DNA of 64,000 bases from Mycolicibacterium thermoresistibile (GTDB lineage: Bacteria; Actinomycetota; Actinomycetes; Mycobacteriales; Mycobacteriaceae). A program made the position numbers and the translations under genes. The notes beneath the pieces are model-generated. The model saw only the letters and a program-made list of their open reading frames with translations. It was not told the DNA's origin and did not search any database. The DNA is taken from the NCBI RefSeq assembly GCF_900187065.1, contig NZ_LT906483.1, positions 2,542,001-2,606,000 on the forward strand, written 5' to 3'. Positions 23,969-33,514 of the stretch are shown piece after piece (the first letter of the stretch is position 1; each line of letters starts with the position of its first letter).

Positions 23969-25060
23969 ATGGTGCACCCGGCATTGACGATTCCCCCGCG
24001 GTGGGAGGACGTCACCCCCGAATGGATGACGGCCGCGATCTCGACCCGGCACCCCGGGGCGACCGTCGAACGGGTCACCCTCCTCCTGCGTGACGACGGG
24101 ACCAATCGCCGGGCCCGCTTCGAACTGGCTTATGCGTCCGGCACCGGTCCCCGCCGGGTGTTCGTCAAGGCCGAGTCCGGCGTGCCCGGACGACGCGAGA
24201 TCCACTACGAGAACGGCAACCTGTTCAACGAATCCTGGCTCTACCGAGCGCTGCTCGACGGGCGCACCGAACTGCCGCTGGAACATCCGCGCGCCTACGC
24301 CGTCGCGATCGATGAGTCCGCGCTCGACTACGTCATCGTCTTCGAGGATCTGCTCGAGCGCTCCGCCGATCCGCGCGACCCCACCCGCCCCCTGACGGCC
24401 GATCAGGTGGCCGACGGGTTGCAGGGGCTGGCCCGGCTGCACAGCCGGCACTGGAACCGGGTCGGCGACGAACCCGAACTCGCCTGGGTGCAGCCCTTCA
24501 GGCCGACCCGCGGCTGGACCGCGCCGATGACCGCGGCGCTGCCGCACGGCATCACCGCCGCCCGTGACGTGCTGTCCGACGCGGTGACTCACCTCGACGC
24601 CGACGGTCTGGTCGACGTGTGGACCGCCTACATCGGCGGCCTGGGCACCGGTCCGCAGACCTTCCTGCACGGTGACCCGCACATCGGCAACACCTACCTG
24701 CTGCCCGACGACACGGTCGGGTTCCTGGACTGGCAGGTGGTCCGCAGCGGGCACTGGTCCCACGACGTGGGCTATTTCCTGCAGAGCGCGTTGACCGAGG
24801 CCGACCGGCGCGCTCACGAGGCCGCCCTCCTCGCCCACTACCGGAATGCGTTGCAGCTCCCCGAGATCCGACGGCCCACCGCGGAGGAAGCGTGGCTGCG
24901 ATACCGCGCCTCGGCCGCCCACGGGCTGCCGGTGTGGCTGATCACGCTGCTCAGCGATGCACACCCGACCGAACGCAGCCGCGCCCTGGTGCAGCGTTTC
25001 GCCGCGGCGTTCACCGATCTAGACACCCCCGCCGCGGTGCAGACGCTGCGCCGTACGTGA
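23969..25060 (+). CDS. APH/EcK-like aminoglycoside phosphotransferase-fold kinase
   Basis: The protein has 363 residues. The kinase-like fold shows RVFVKAESG (ATP lysine region), VIVFEDLLERS, the catalytic loop FLHGDPHIGNTYLL and metal-binding GFLDWQVV. These proteins phosphorylate small alcohols, and many mycobacterial members are linked to acyl-CoA or steroid catabolism; the substrate is unknown. An SDR gene follows 23 bases on, so the two probably form one transcript. Confidence 0.85.
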   Translation: MVHPALTIPPRWEDVTPEWMTAAISTRHPGATVERVTLLLRDDGTNRRARFELAYASGTGPRRVFVKAESGVPGRREIHYENGNLFNESWLYRALLDGRTELPLEHPRAYAVAIDESALDYVIVFEDLLERSADPRDPTRPLTADQVADGLQGLARLHSRHWNRVGDEPELAWVQPFRPTRGWTAPMTAALPHGITAARDVLSDAVTHLDADGLVDVWTAYIGGLGTGPQTFLHGDPHIGNTYLLPDDTVGFLDWQVVRSGHWSHDVGYFLQSALTEADRRAHEAALLAHYRNALQLPEIRRPTAEEAWLRYRASAAHGLPVWLITLLSDAHPTERSRALVQRFAAAFTDLDTPAAVQTLRRT

Positions 25061-25083
25061 CCGACCGAGAAAGAGATCCGCAC

Positions 25084-25974
25084 ATGGCATCGACCTGGAC
25101 CGCCGACCGGCTCGGCGATCTGACCGGCCGGCGCATCATCGTCACCGGCGCCACCAACGGTGTGGGCCTGGGCACCGCTCGGCTGCTGGCCCGCGCCGGC
25201 GCACACGTGATCATGGCGGTGCGCAACACCGACCTCGGAGCGCGACGGTGCGCCGAGATCGGCGGCTCCACCGAGGTGATCGAACTGGATCTGGCCGATC
25301 TGTCCTCGGTGCGCTCGTTCCCGGACCGGCTCGCCGGACCGGTCGACGTGTTGATCAACAACGCGGGCATGATCGCCCAGCGACGCCGCGACAGCGTCGA
25401 CGGTTTCGAGATCACGTTGGCGACCAATCTGCTGGGGCCGTTCGCCCTCACCAATCTGCTGTTCGACCGGATCGGATCGAAGATCATCACGGTCGCCTCC
25501 GATGCGCACCGCGCGGCCCGGCTTCATCTGCACGACATGCACTTCCGCAGCACCCGGTGGTCGCCGATGGGCGCGTACACCCATTCCAAACTCGCGGTCA
25601 TGTTGTGGGGGCTGGAATTGGACCGTCGACTTCGGGCGGCCGGCTCACCGGTGACGAGCTATCTGACCCATCCGGGCTGGGTGTCGTCGAATCTGTCCAA
25701 CGTGTCCCGGTCACCGGTGCTGGCGGCCGCGCACCGGATCGTCACCTCGGCCGCCGGAGTTCTGGGCAACGACATCGAGGCCGGGGCGGCGCCGACGCTG
25801 TACTGCCTCACCGAACCGATCCCTCCCGGCAGCTATGTCGGTGTCGCGGGCCGGTTCGGTCTACGGGGCGGGCCGGTGCTGATCGGCCGTTCTCCCGCCG
25901 CCTGCGACTACACGGCCGCAGCCGATCTGGTGGCCTTCGCCGAACGGGAGACCGGCACCGAATCACCGGTGTGA
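25084..25974 (+). CDS. short-chain dehydrogenase/reductase
   Basis: The protein has 296 residues, starting at ATG 25084 (MASTWTADRLGDL). NAD(P) binding is shown by IIVTGATNGVGLGTARLL. The NNAG motif is in VLINNAGMIAQ, and the catalytic residues are S in ITVASDAHRAA and Y-x-x-x-K in GAYTHSKLAVML. It is of the retinol dehydrogenase/WW-domain oxidoreductase-like type common in mycobacteria (oxidation or reduction of hydrophobic alcohols and ketones). It is next to a kinase-fold gene and convergent with a P450. Confidence 0.9.
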   Translation: MASTWTADRLGDLTGRRIIVTGATNGVGLGTARLLARAGAHVIMAVRNTDLGARRCAEIGGSTEVIELDLADLSSVRSFPDRLAGPVDVLINNAGMIAQRRRDSVDGFEITLATNLLGPFALTNLLFDRIGSKIITVASDAHRAARLHLHDMHFRSTRWSPMGAYTHSKLAVMLWGLELDRRLRAAGSPVTSYLTHPGWVSSNLSNVSRSPVLAAAHRIVTSAAGVLGNDIEAGAAPTLYCLTEPIPPGSYVGVAGRFGLRGGPVLIGRSPAACDYTAAADLVAFAERETGTESPV

Positions 25975-25994
25975 CACGTCACGCCCGGGGGTGG

Positions 25995-27269
25995 TCACGC
26001 CGTGAAGGTGATGTGCAGCTCGGTCAGGCCCCGCAGCAGAAACGTCGGCTCGTACCGGTACGTGCGGTCACCGGCGGGTCCGTGCACGGTGTCGTCGATC
26101 GCCAGATCGCGCATCCGGTCCAGCACCCGTTCCACGGTGATCCGCCCCTCCACCCGGGCCAACGGGGCGCCGGCGCAGCTGTGGATCCCCCGCCCGAACG
26201 CGATGTGTTCCCGCACATTCCTGCGGTCGGGCCGGAACTCGTGCGGCTGCTCGAACTTTCGCGGATCCCGGTTCGCCGCGCCCAGGCACAGCATCAGCAC
26301 GGTCCCGGCCGCGATCCGCACCCCACCCAGTTCGGTGGTCTTGCGGGCCAACCGGAAGTCCACCTTGGTCGGGCTCTCCATCCGCAGCGACTCTTCGATG
26401 AAAGTCGGGATCAATGACCGGTTCTCGCGCAACATCTGTTGATACTCGGGGCGTTCGCCCAGCGTCTTGATCGCCGAGCTGAGCAGTTTGGTGACGGTTT
26501 CCTGCCCGGCCGCGAACAGGAACGTGGCGGGCCGGACCACCTCGAGCAGTTCCGGTGTGGACCCGTCGGGATAGGTCGCCGCGGCCATCCCGCTGAGCAC
26601 ATCGCCGCGGGGTTCGCGGCGGCGCTCGGCGATGTACTCGCTGAACTTGTCGTCGAGGTACTCCAGCGGGTTGAGCCCCACCGGTTCGCCGTCGAGCGCT
26701 CCCACCCGCGAACCCGGCCGCGCATCCGCGCCGAGTGCCTGACGGAACTCCGCCCGGTCCTCCTCGGGGACGCCCAGCAGGTCGATGATCGCCATCGTCG
26801 CGAACGGTTTGGCGTATTCGGACAGGAATTCGCAGCGGCCGGCGGCGATGAACTCGTCGAGCTGGCGGTCGGCCAGCTGCCACATGAAATCCTCGTTCTC
26901 CTTGAGCCGCCGCGGTGTCAGCAGTTTGGTCAGCAGCGATCTGGCCCGGGTGTGCTGCGGCGGATCCATCACCACCATGTGCTCGTGGATGGGGAACTCG
27001 TGGCGGTGCGCCTCGATCTGCTCGCTGATGTCGTCGCCCTCGGGTTCGAACGGCAGCGGTGGGAACGGCCCGCCGATCGCGTTGACGGCCGAGAAGCACT
27101 CGTGGTTCTTGAACGCCGCCAGCACCTCCTCATACCCGGTGACCGCGACGACGCCGTGGTGCGGTTCGCGGAACACCGGCCCCTGCGACCGCAGGTACTC
27201 GTAGTACTCGTACGGGTTCTGGCTGACGGCCTCGTCGGAGAAGTAGTCCACGGCGGCGAGATCGGTCAT
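25995..27269 (-). CDS. cytochrome P450
   Basis: The protein has 424 residues from ATG 27269. The I-helix is FLFAAGQETVTKLL (Glu-Thr pair), ExxR is in FIEESLRME, and the heme ligand is the Cys in FGRGIHSCAGAPLARVEG. No membrane anchor is present, so it is a soluble bacterial P450 needing separate ferredoxin and reductase, which are not nearby. It is divergent from a TetR gene that has a palindromic site in the shared 89-base region. The substrate is unknown; the family includes steroid, lipid and xenobiotic hydroxylases. Confidence 0.93.
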   Translation of the reverse strand: MTDLAAVDYFSDEAVSQNPYEYYEYLRSQGPVFREPHHGVVAVTGYEEVLAAFKNHECFSAVNAIGGPFPPLPFEPEGDDISEQIEAHRHEFPIHEHMVVMDPPQHTRARSLLTKLLTPRRLKENEDFMWQLADRQLDEFIAAGRCEFLSEYAKPFATMAIIDLLGVPEEDRAEFRQALGADARPGSRVGALDGEPVGLNPLEYLDDKFSEYIAERRREPRGDVLSGMAAATYPDGSTPELLEVVRPATFLFAAGQETVTKLLSSAIKTLGERPEYQQMLRENRSLIPTFIEESLRMESPTKVDFRLARKTTELGGVRIAAGTVLMLCLGAANRDPRKFEQPHEFRPDRRNVREHIAFGRGIHSCAGAPLARVEGRITVERVLDRMRDLAIDDTVHGPAGDRTYRYEPTFLLRGLTELHITFTA

Positions 27270-27325
27270 GGCTCGTTGTCCTCCCGGTCGCGGCGCGGCA
27301 CCGTCCCACGCCCCACCCGACACAT

Positions 27326-27343
27326 TTTGATCAGTCGATTAAA
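27326..27343. promoter_or_regulatory. operator candidate between P450 and TetR genes
   Basis: TTTGATC-AGTC-GATTAAA is an inverted repeat matching at 6 of 7 arm positions. It overlaps a TAAACT -10-like element for the TetR gene and is 57 bases from the P450 start. It is a plausible autoregulatory TetR site controlling both genes. Confidence 0.45.
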
Positions 27344-27358
27344 CTGTTAGGGTGAGCC

Positions 27359-27991
27359 ATGCCTACCACGCGCCAGAACCGGCGGTCAAGCGATTCCGGG
27401 TCGGTCGACACCGGTGCGCGCAGCCGCCTCATCGAGGCCACCGCGCAGATCATGCGTGAGGAGGGCTACGCCGCGGCCACCTCGCGGCGGGTCGCCGCCC
27501 GCGCCGGGGTCAAGCAGGCGCTGGTCTACTACTACTTCCCGACCATGGACGATCTGTTCGTCGAGGTGCTGCGCACCGGTGCCGAGGCGGCGCTGGAACG
27601 CATGCGCACCGCGCTCACCGACGACGATCCGTTGCGGGCGTTGTGGGAACTCAACAGCGACACCCGCCTCACCAGCCTGAACAGCGAGTTCATCGCCCTG
27701 GCCAACCATCGCAAGGCGATCCGCGCCGAACTCAAGGCCTACGCCGAGCGGGTCCGTGACATCGAGACCGCGGCGGTGACGGTGGCGCTGCGCGCCCGCG
27801 GCGTCGATCTCGACGACCACCCGCCGGTGGCGGTGTCCATGCTGATCGCCCAGATCGCCCGCAGCCTGTGCAACGAACGCGCCGTCGGGGTCACCCTGGG
27901 CCATGACGAGCTGCGGGCCTTCATGGACCGGCTGATGACCCAGCTCGGCGCGCCGGCACGGGCCTCGGCGCCGCCGCCCGCCCAGCGCTGA
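27359..27991 (+). CDS. TetR-family regulator
   Basis: The protein has 210 residues. The HTH lies at residues ~20-65 (SRLIEATAQIMREEGYAAATSRRVAARAGVKQALVYYYFPTMDDLFVEVL). The ligand domain is helical, and the C terminus is disordered and Ala/Pro-rich. It is divergent from the P450 and is most simply its repressor, released by the P450 substrate or product. The ligand is unknown. Confidence 0.9.
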   Translation: MPTTRQNRRSSDSGSVDTGARSRLIEATAQIMREEGYAAATSRRVAARAGVKQALVYYYFPTMDDLFVEVLRTGAEAALERMRTALTDDDPLRALWELNSDTRLTSLNSEFIALANHRKAIRAELKAYAERVRDIETAAVTVALRARGVDLDDHPPVAVSMLIAQIARSLCNERAVGVTLGHDELRAFMDRLMTQLGAPARASAPPPAQR

Positions 27992-28107
27992 TCACCGCCC
28001 CCCGACACCGGCGGCCGCCCAGCGGCCGGAAAGGCCTTCCCGACTGATCGAGTGACCAGAACCGGGGTCGGTGCGCGGCGGCCGTCGGGTGGGGCATACC
28101 GCGGTGG

Positions 28108-30999
28108 TCACCGGTCCCACCGGTCCCGGCGGTCGGCCGGGACCGGTGCGGCCGGAACCTCAGCGCCCTGACCGTCGCTCTTGCCGGCCGACCAGCCGAG
28201 GCCTTCGCAGATCCCGTCGGTGGGCAGCGAGAGCCGGTTGGGCAGCGGGATTCCGACTCCCGGAATGCTCGGCAGATTCAGTTCCGGCGGCGAGAACAAC
28301 GTGGACGTCGCCGCGGCCACGCCGGGCATCGCCGCCGACGCGGAACCGGAGGCGGTCTCCAGCACCGCGGCTTCCGGGGTGCCCGGCGCCGGCGGGGGTG
28401 GTGGCGGCACCACGCTGGTGACGGTGTTGGCCGTCGTCTGCAGCGGTAGCAGCAGGCTGGGCAGCAGGCCGGATCTGGCCGCCGAGGTGCCCGACGGCGG
28501 CGCGGCCGGCGGCACCACCCGGGTCGCCTGGTTCAGCACGTCGGCGGCCGGACCGGTGGGCGGTGTCGGCGGCACCACGGCCTCGGTGTCACTGCGGCCG
28601 GTCGCCGGCGGCGTCGGTGGCTGCGGATTGCCCGGCGCCTCCGCCGAATCCTCGGTCCGCGTGCCGGGCCCACCGGGATGCGGCGGGGTGGCGGCGTCGA
28701 TGTCACCGCCCGCGGGGACCGGCGGGGCGGGCGGAGCGGGCGGGCCCGCATCGGTCACCGCGGCGGGCACCGCCGCCGGCGGTGCGGGCGGGGCCGGAGC
28801 ACCCGCGCCGGCACCCTCGGCGGCCGCCGCGGCCGGACCCGGAGCAGCCGACACCGCCGGCACTCCTTCACCCCCGGCCGCGCGCACCTCACCGGATTCG
28901 GCGGGCGGACGGCCGGTTTCGGCACCGGAGACCGCACCAGCGCCCTCACCGCCTCCGCCGCCGGCAGTGCCCTCGGTGCCCTCGGTACCCTCCGGGCGGG
29001 GCCCCTCGTCGGACGGCCGGGCCTCGGTCTCCACCGAACGGGCCGCATCCTCGACCACTGCAGCCGGAGCCGGCGGAGCCGCAGCCCCGGCGGCGGTCTC
29101 CACCGGGGCGCCCGCGGCGGCAGGCGGTGCGGGCGGGATCGCCGCCCCGGCGGCGTCCTCGACAGGGGCGCCCGGCGCCGGCGGGGCCGGCGGGGTCACC
29201 ACCTCGGCCGCGTCGTCGGCCGCGGTACCGGGACCGGTCGGGGTCGGCGGCGTCGCGCCGTCGACGGCGTCCTCGACCGGAGTGCCCGGCGCCGGCGGGC
29301 CGGGCGGGGTCACCACCTCGGCCGCGTCGTCGACCACGGCGCCGGGACCGGGGGGATGCGGCGGGGTCGCGACCTCGACCGAGTTCTCGACCTCGACGGG
29401 CGGGCCGTCGACCGGTGGGGTGGCGACCTCGGCCCGGTGGTCGATCTCGGCTCCCGGGATCTCCACCTCGGCCGGAACCGAGGTTTCGGCGGCGTGCTCG
29501 ATCGGGGCGGTCGGGCCCGGCGGAACCGGTGGGGTCCCGGCCTCGGTGGCGACCGACGCGTCGACGCCGGGAACGGACGCCTCGGCGGGTGGTCCGGTCA
29601 CCTCGACGTTGTGGGCGATCTCCGGGCCACCGATGGTTCCGCCGGGAAAGCCCGGCAGTTCCAGCATGTTCGAGCCGCCTCCGCTGACCTCACCGGGCGG
29701 GACGGGCGGTGAGAACACCTCGAGCGCGGTGGAGGTCTCCGAACCGGGGGTCGGCGGCGCCGGCACGGTGACGTTCTGCGACGACTGGTCGATGACGGCG
29801 CCCGGCTCGCCCGGAGTCGGAGGTGGGGCGATCTCGCCGCCCCCGCCGCCACCGGCAGGCGGTGACGGCGGACCGGGCGGGATCTCGGCGTCGTCGCGTT
29901 CCTCGACCTCGGCGGGCGGTGCCGGCGGACCCGGCGGCGTCTCCACATCACCACCACCGCCACCACCAGCAGGCGGAGCCGGCGGACCCGGCGGCGTCTC
30001 CACATCACCACCACCGCCACCACCAGCAGGCGGAGCCGGCGGACCCGGCGGCGTCTCCACATCACCACCACCGCCACCACCAGCAGGCGGAGCCGGCGGA
30101 CCCGGCGGCGTCCCCGCATCGCCACCACCGCCACCACCAGCAGGCGGAGCCGGCGGTCCGGGTGGGGTCGCGTCTGCGGCGGCGGTGTCGATCGGCGCAC
30201 CCGGGGCCGGCGGCTCCGGCTCGGCCGCCCGGGCAGCAGACTCCACCCGAGCGCCGTCATCGGGCGCCGGTGTGTCGGATCCGCCGCCCTCGCCGCCTCC
30301 GGCTCCGCCGCCGGGGGGCTGTGATTCCCGCGGCCGCTCGGTGTCGCGGGAGGCGTCCTCGATGCGGGCATCCGGCGCCGGGGGCGCGGGCGGCGTCGCG
30401 GCGCCGCCTCCCCCACCGCCGGCAGCGGGCGGACCGGGTGGTGCCGGTGGAACCACCAGTTCGATCGGATGGCTCACCGGGGCACCGGGAGTCGGCGGGC
30501 CGGGCGGCACCCCGACACCACCGCCACCACCGCCGGCTCCCGGTGGAGTCGGCGGACCGGGCGGGACGCCGATGCCGCCGCCACCACCGCCGGCTCCCGG
30601 CGGGGTGGGCGGACCGGGCGGGAGTGCGGTCCCGCCGCCACCGCCGCCCGCTGCGGGCGGGCTCGGCGGGCCGGGCGGAACCGCGGTGCGGGACTGATTC
30701 GTCACCGGCGCCCCCGGTGTGGGAGGGCCGGGCGGAACCGATGCGCCGCCGCCGCCGGACGCGGGCGGCACCGCCGCCGGCGGCGTCGGCAACAGCATGT
30801 CGGTGAAGGTGTGCGCCGCGGCCTCCGGCGACTCCGGCAGCTGCGGTGGATTGGTCACCAAGGTCTGGAACAGACTCACGCAGGGCACCCCGGGACTCGG
30901 TGCCGCCATCACCGGCGACGGATCGAGTACCGGAATTGCCAAGTACACCCCCGCAGTCGCGAATGCGGCAAGGGCAAGGCGATTTCTGGTGCTCGACAT
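28108..30999 (-). CDS. large secreted Pro/Gly repeat protein
   Basis: The protein has 963 residues from ATG 30999. A clear signal peptide (RLALAAFATAGVYLAIPVL, then VMAAPS) leads to a short folded-looking N-terminal part (PGVPCVSLFQTLVTNPPQLPESPEAAAHTFTDML). Some 800 residues of PPGPPxPP blocks alternating with GGGGGG and short acidic inserts follow, then a C-terminal segment (LPSIPGVGIPLPNRLSLP, ICEGLGWSAG). One Cys near each end could form a disulfide. It is likely an extended cell-wall or surface spacer. It is not a PE/PPE protein, since it has a Sec signal and no PE motif. A long Gly/Ala-rich frame on the other strand is its shadow. Confidence 0.75.
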   Translation of the reverse strand: MSSTRNRLALAAFATAGVYLAIPVLDPSPVMAAPSPGVPCVSLFQTLVTNPPQLPESPEAAAHTFTDMLLPTPPAAVPPASGGGGASVPPGPPTPGAPVTNQSRTAVPPGPPSPPAAGGGGGGTALPPGPPTPPGAGGGGGGIGVPPGPPTPPGAGGGGGGVGVPPGPPTPGAPVSHPIELVVPPAPPGPPAAGGGGGGAATPPAPPAPDARIEDASRDTERPRESQPPGGGAGGGEGGGSDTPAPDDGARVESAARAAEPEPPAPGAPIDTAAADATPPGPPAPPAGGGGGGDAGTPPGPPAPPAGGGGGGDVETPPGPPAPPAGGGGGGDVETPPGPPAPPAGGGGGGDVETPPGPPAPPAEVEERDDAEIPPGPPSPPAGGGGGGEIAPPPTPGEPGAVIDQSSQNVTVPAPPTPGSETSTALEVFSPPVPPGEVSGGGSNMLELPGFPGGTIGGPEIAHNVEVTGPPAEASVPGVDASVATEAGTPPVPPGPTAPIEHAAETSVPAEVEIPGAEIDHRAEVATPPVDGPPVEVENSVEVATPPHPPGPGAVVDDAAEVVTPPGPPAPGTPVEDAVDGATPPTPTGPGTAADDAAEVVTPPAPPAPGAPVEDAAGAAIPPAPPAAAGAPVETAAGAAAPPAPAAVVEDAARSVETEARPSDEGPRPEGTEGTEGTAGGGGGEGAGAVSGAETGRPPAESGEVRAAGGEGVPAVSAAPGPAAAAAEGAGAGAPAPPAPPAAVPAAVTDAGPPAPPAPPVPAGGDIDAATPPHPGGPGTRTEDSAEAPGNPQPPTPPATGRSDTEAVVPPTPPTGPAADVLNQATRVVPPAAPPSGTSAARSGLLPSLLLPLQTTANTVTSVVPPPPPPAPGTPEAAVLETASGSASAAMPGVAAATSTLFSPPELNLPSIPGVGIPLPNRLSLPTDGICEGLGWSAGKSDGQGAEVPAAPVPADRRDRWDR
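29925..30170. repeat. 57-bp tandem repeats in the Pro/Gly protein gene
   Basis: A 57-bp unit (19 residues, PPGPPAPPAGGGGGGDVET) recurs in register, with copies starting near 29941, 29998 and 30055 and a slightly diverged one near 30112. The perfect copies use identical codons (CACCACCACC runs), so they expanded recently and are likely to vary in number between strains. A second, more diverged 57-bp array lies near 30480-30690. Confidence 0.85.
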
Positions 31000-31247
31000 G
31001 TGTACCCCGTTCTCTGACGCCAACGTCAGCAAAGTTAGGCGCGTTGCTGGAGTTACCGGAGTGACACGGGTGTAGTTTATGAAACCGTTGTCAAGGAGAA
31101 GTCGCGCGGTGATCGCCCTGTGTTTGCGCAGGTGAGTCGACCTGCACCGGCCTGATCGCCGGGGCAGGTTCGTCGTTGTCTGCGCGGCACCGTTCCGGGG
31201 CACCGCGGTGCCTCCGGTGACCGGGTCCGGCGGTAGCGTTTGCAGCC

Positions 31248-32636
31248 ATGTCCGATCGCACAGCCGGCCTGACCACCGCTGCCGAACAGGCGCACCGCTT
31301 CCTCACCGGACTCGACGATCGCCCGGTCGGCGCACGAGCGGACGCCGCCGCCGTCCGGGGCCTGCTGGACGGCCCGCTGCCCGAGCACGGCGAGGATCCG
31401 GACCGGGTCATCACGGCGTTGGTCGACGGTGCCGAGCCCGGTCTGGTCGCCGGCGCCGGTCCGCGCCACTTCGGTTTCGTGATCGGCGGGGTGTTGCCGG
31501 CCGCGCTCGCCGCCGACTGGTTGGTCTCGGCCTGGGATCAGTGCGCGGCATTCCATTCCCTCTCCCCCGCGGCCGCCGCGATCGAGGAGATCACCGCGGC
31601 GTGGATTCTCGATCTGTTAGGTCTGCCCGACACGGCCAGCGTCGGTTTCGTCACCGGTGGGCAGGGGGCCAACACCACCTGCCTGGCCGCCGCCCGGCAT
31701 GCGGCGCTGGCGAAGGTCGGTTGGAATGTCGAGCGGGACGGCCTGATCGGCGCACCACCGCTGCGTGTCGTGTGCGGCGAGCAGGCCCACGTCACCATCG
31801 ACACGGCGCTGCGGTTGCTGGGGCTGGGCGACTCGACCTCCGTCAGGGTCCCCGCCGATGATCAGGGACGTATGGATCCCCAAGCGTTGCAACGGATTCT
31901 GGCGTCCAGCAGCGAGCCGACGATCGTCTGCGCCCAGGCGGGCAACGTGTCGACCGGTGCGTTCGATGATTTCGGTCCGATCGCCGACGCCTGCGACGAG
32001 CACGGCGCCTGGTTGCACATCGACGGCGCGTTCGGCCTGTGGGCGGCTGCGGCACCGGGTACCCGCCACCTGACCCGGGGTGTCGAGCGGGCCGATTCCT
32101 GGGCCGTCGACGCGCACAAGTGGCTCAACGTCCCCTACGACGCCGCGATGGCGATCGTCGCCGATTCCGAGGCGCACCTGGCCGCGATGAGCCTGGCCGG
32201 CCCCTACCTGGTCACCGATCCGGTGCACCGCGACAGCACCAACTACGTGCCGGAGAGCTCCCGCCGCTCGAGGGCGGTCCCGGTGTACGCGGCGCTGCGC
32301 TCGCTGGGCCGCAGCGGACTCGCCGAACTGATCGAGCGGAACTGCGCCCAGGCACGGCGGATGGCGCGCCGGTTGCAGGACATTCCGGGCGCCAAGATCC
32401 GCAACGACGTGGTGCTCAACCAGGTGTTGCTGCGGCTGCCCGGCGGCGACGACGCCAACCGCGCCGCGGTGGCGGCGGTGCAGCGCGACGGGACCTGCTG
32501 GCTGGGTGGCACCACCTGGCGGGGCGAGTACGTCGTGCGGCTGTCGTTCTCCAACTGGTCCACCACCGACGACGACATCGACCGTTCGGCGGAGGCGATC
32601 GCGGTCGCGGCCCGGTCGGTGGCGGCCGCGGGCTAA
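31248..32636 (+). CDS. PLP-dependent amino-acid decarboxylase-like protein
   Basis: The protein has 462 residues. It has the group II decarboxylase fold: FVTGGQGANTTCLAAARHA, then AHVTIDTALRLLG, the aspartate pocket in AWLHIDGAFGLWAA and the Schiff-base lysine K291 in WAVDAHKWLNVPYD. It resembles aromatic-L-amino-acid/glutamate decarboxylases, though many actinobacterial members have unproved substrates. Its stop overlaps the stop of the convergent thioesterase gene by 4 bases. Confidence 0.87.
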   Translation: MSDRTAGLTTAAEQAHRFLTGLDDRPVGARADAAAVRGLLDGPLPEHGEDPDRVITALVDGAEPGLVAGAGPRHFGFVIGGVLPAALAADWLVSAWDQCAAFHSLSPAAAAIEEITAAWILDLLGLPDTASVGFVTGGQGANTTCLAAARHAALAKVGWNVERDGLIGAPPLRVVCGEQAHVTIDTALRLLGLGDSTSVRVPADDQGRMDPQALQRILASSSEPTIVCAQAGNVSTGAFDDFGPIADACDEHGAWLHIDGAFGLWAAAAPGTRHLTRGVERADSWAVDAHKWLNVPYDAAMAIVADSEAHLAAMSLAGPYLVTDPVHRDSTNYVPESSRRSRAVPVYAALRSLGRSGLAELIERNCAQARRMARRLQDIPGAKIRNDVVLNQVLLRLPGGDDANRAAVAAVQRDGTCWLGGTTWRGEYVVRLSFSNWSTTDDDIDRSAEAIAVAARSVAAAG

Positions 32637-33454
32637 CGCACGTCGGCCAGACCGGGCCCGGAGAACTCGATCTGGGCGGCCGGGTTGCTCACCGCGGTGG
32701 TCAGGCCGCTGCCGAACAATCCGGCCGAATCGAACAGCGCGGCGGTTCCGACCGCCACCCCGTCCTGCGCCACATGGGAATCCGCCTGCACGCCGATCGT
32801 TTCACCGACCGGGAGCCGGGCCAGCCCGACGGTGAGGTCACCGTTGATGTAGCCCACGCCCCGGCTGCCCAGGTTGGTCACGAAGCTCGTCGCCTCGGCC
32901 GCCATCGCTGCGCGGATGAACGCTGAATTGCGCTGTCCCGCAATGACTTCGATGGGACGGCTGATGTACTGCTTGCGCGACGTGTTCTGATGTTCGCCGG
33001 GTGTGGGGTGCCACCCGGCGGCCTCGCTGCCGATCTGCGCCCGCACCTGCTCGGCCTGCGGTGGAAACTCGAATTCGCGTGGCGGACACCACAGTTCACC
33101 GGGTGGTGCCGCGGAGCGGCGATACTGCAGCAGGCTGGCGCGGGCCACCGTCCGGCCCTCCTGGATGATGTCGCACTCGGCGCTGCGCACCCGGTGCCCG
33201 TCCCGCACCAGGCGCGTCCGCACCGTCGTCGGCACCCCCCGCGCGGCGCGGAACAGATCCACCGTGAGCCGGCTCGGATGGAACTCCGGTGCCCCGTACC
33301 GCCGCTCCAGACAGGAGGCCGCCAGCCCGACCAGGGCCGGTCCGTTGAGGTGATCCTCGCCCCAGTGGCTCTGCGCGAACGGCGTCGGCTGGAAGCCACC
33401 GTCGATCACGGTGAAATGCGCAGGGCGCTCCGATGTCTCGTCGGAAGTCGACAT
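32633..33454 (-). CDS. acyl-CoA thioesterase-like double hot-dog protein
   Basis: The protein has 273 residues. The layout is that of TesB-like double hot-dog proteins of actinobacteria: FTVIDGGFQPTPFAQSHWGEDHLNGPALVGLAA, then a first strand block (LTVDLFRAARGVPTTVRTRLVRDG) and a second (YINGDLTVGLARLPVGETIGVQADSHV, then GVAVGTAALFD). The expected role is hydrolysis of acyl-CoA thioesters in the cytosol. It ends in a 4-base overlap with the convergent decarboxylase and may lead into no further gene. Confidence 0.8.
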   Translation of the reverse strand: MSTSDETSERPAHFTVIDGGFQPTPFAQSHWGEDHLNGPALVGLAASCLERRYGAPEFHPSRLTVDLFRAARGVPTTVRTRLVRDGHRVRSAECDIIQEGRTVARASLLQYRRSAAPPGELWCPPREFEFPPQAEQVRAQIGSEAAGWHPTPGEHQNTSRKQYISRPIEVIAGQRNSAFIRAAMAAEATSFVTNLGSRGVGYINGDLTVGLARLPVGETIGVQADSHVAQDGVAVGTAALFDSAGLFGSGLTTAVSNPAAQIEFSGPGLADVR

Positions 33455-33514
33455 TCCGGCATCTTCGCACAGGCGCGCGGCGACCCGGCCGCGACGTCCC
33501 GTCAGGGCGGCCGG

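Noticed and set aside
23045..24964. 639-codon minus-strand frame
   Set aside because: Runs through the riboswitch, the membrane-protein gene in another frame and the antisense of the kinase gene.
29925..30170. Regular 57-bp spacing considered as a CRISPR array
   Set aside because: Units are fully repeated with no unique spacers and lie in an open frame.
28181..30697. 838-codon plus-strand frame rich in GGAGG/PPPPPP, resembling PE_PGRS or collagen-like protein
   Set aside because: The opposite strand has a clean signal peptide, start and Cys-bracketed ends; this frame has neither a signal nor a credible start and mirrors the repeat.
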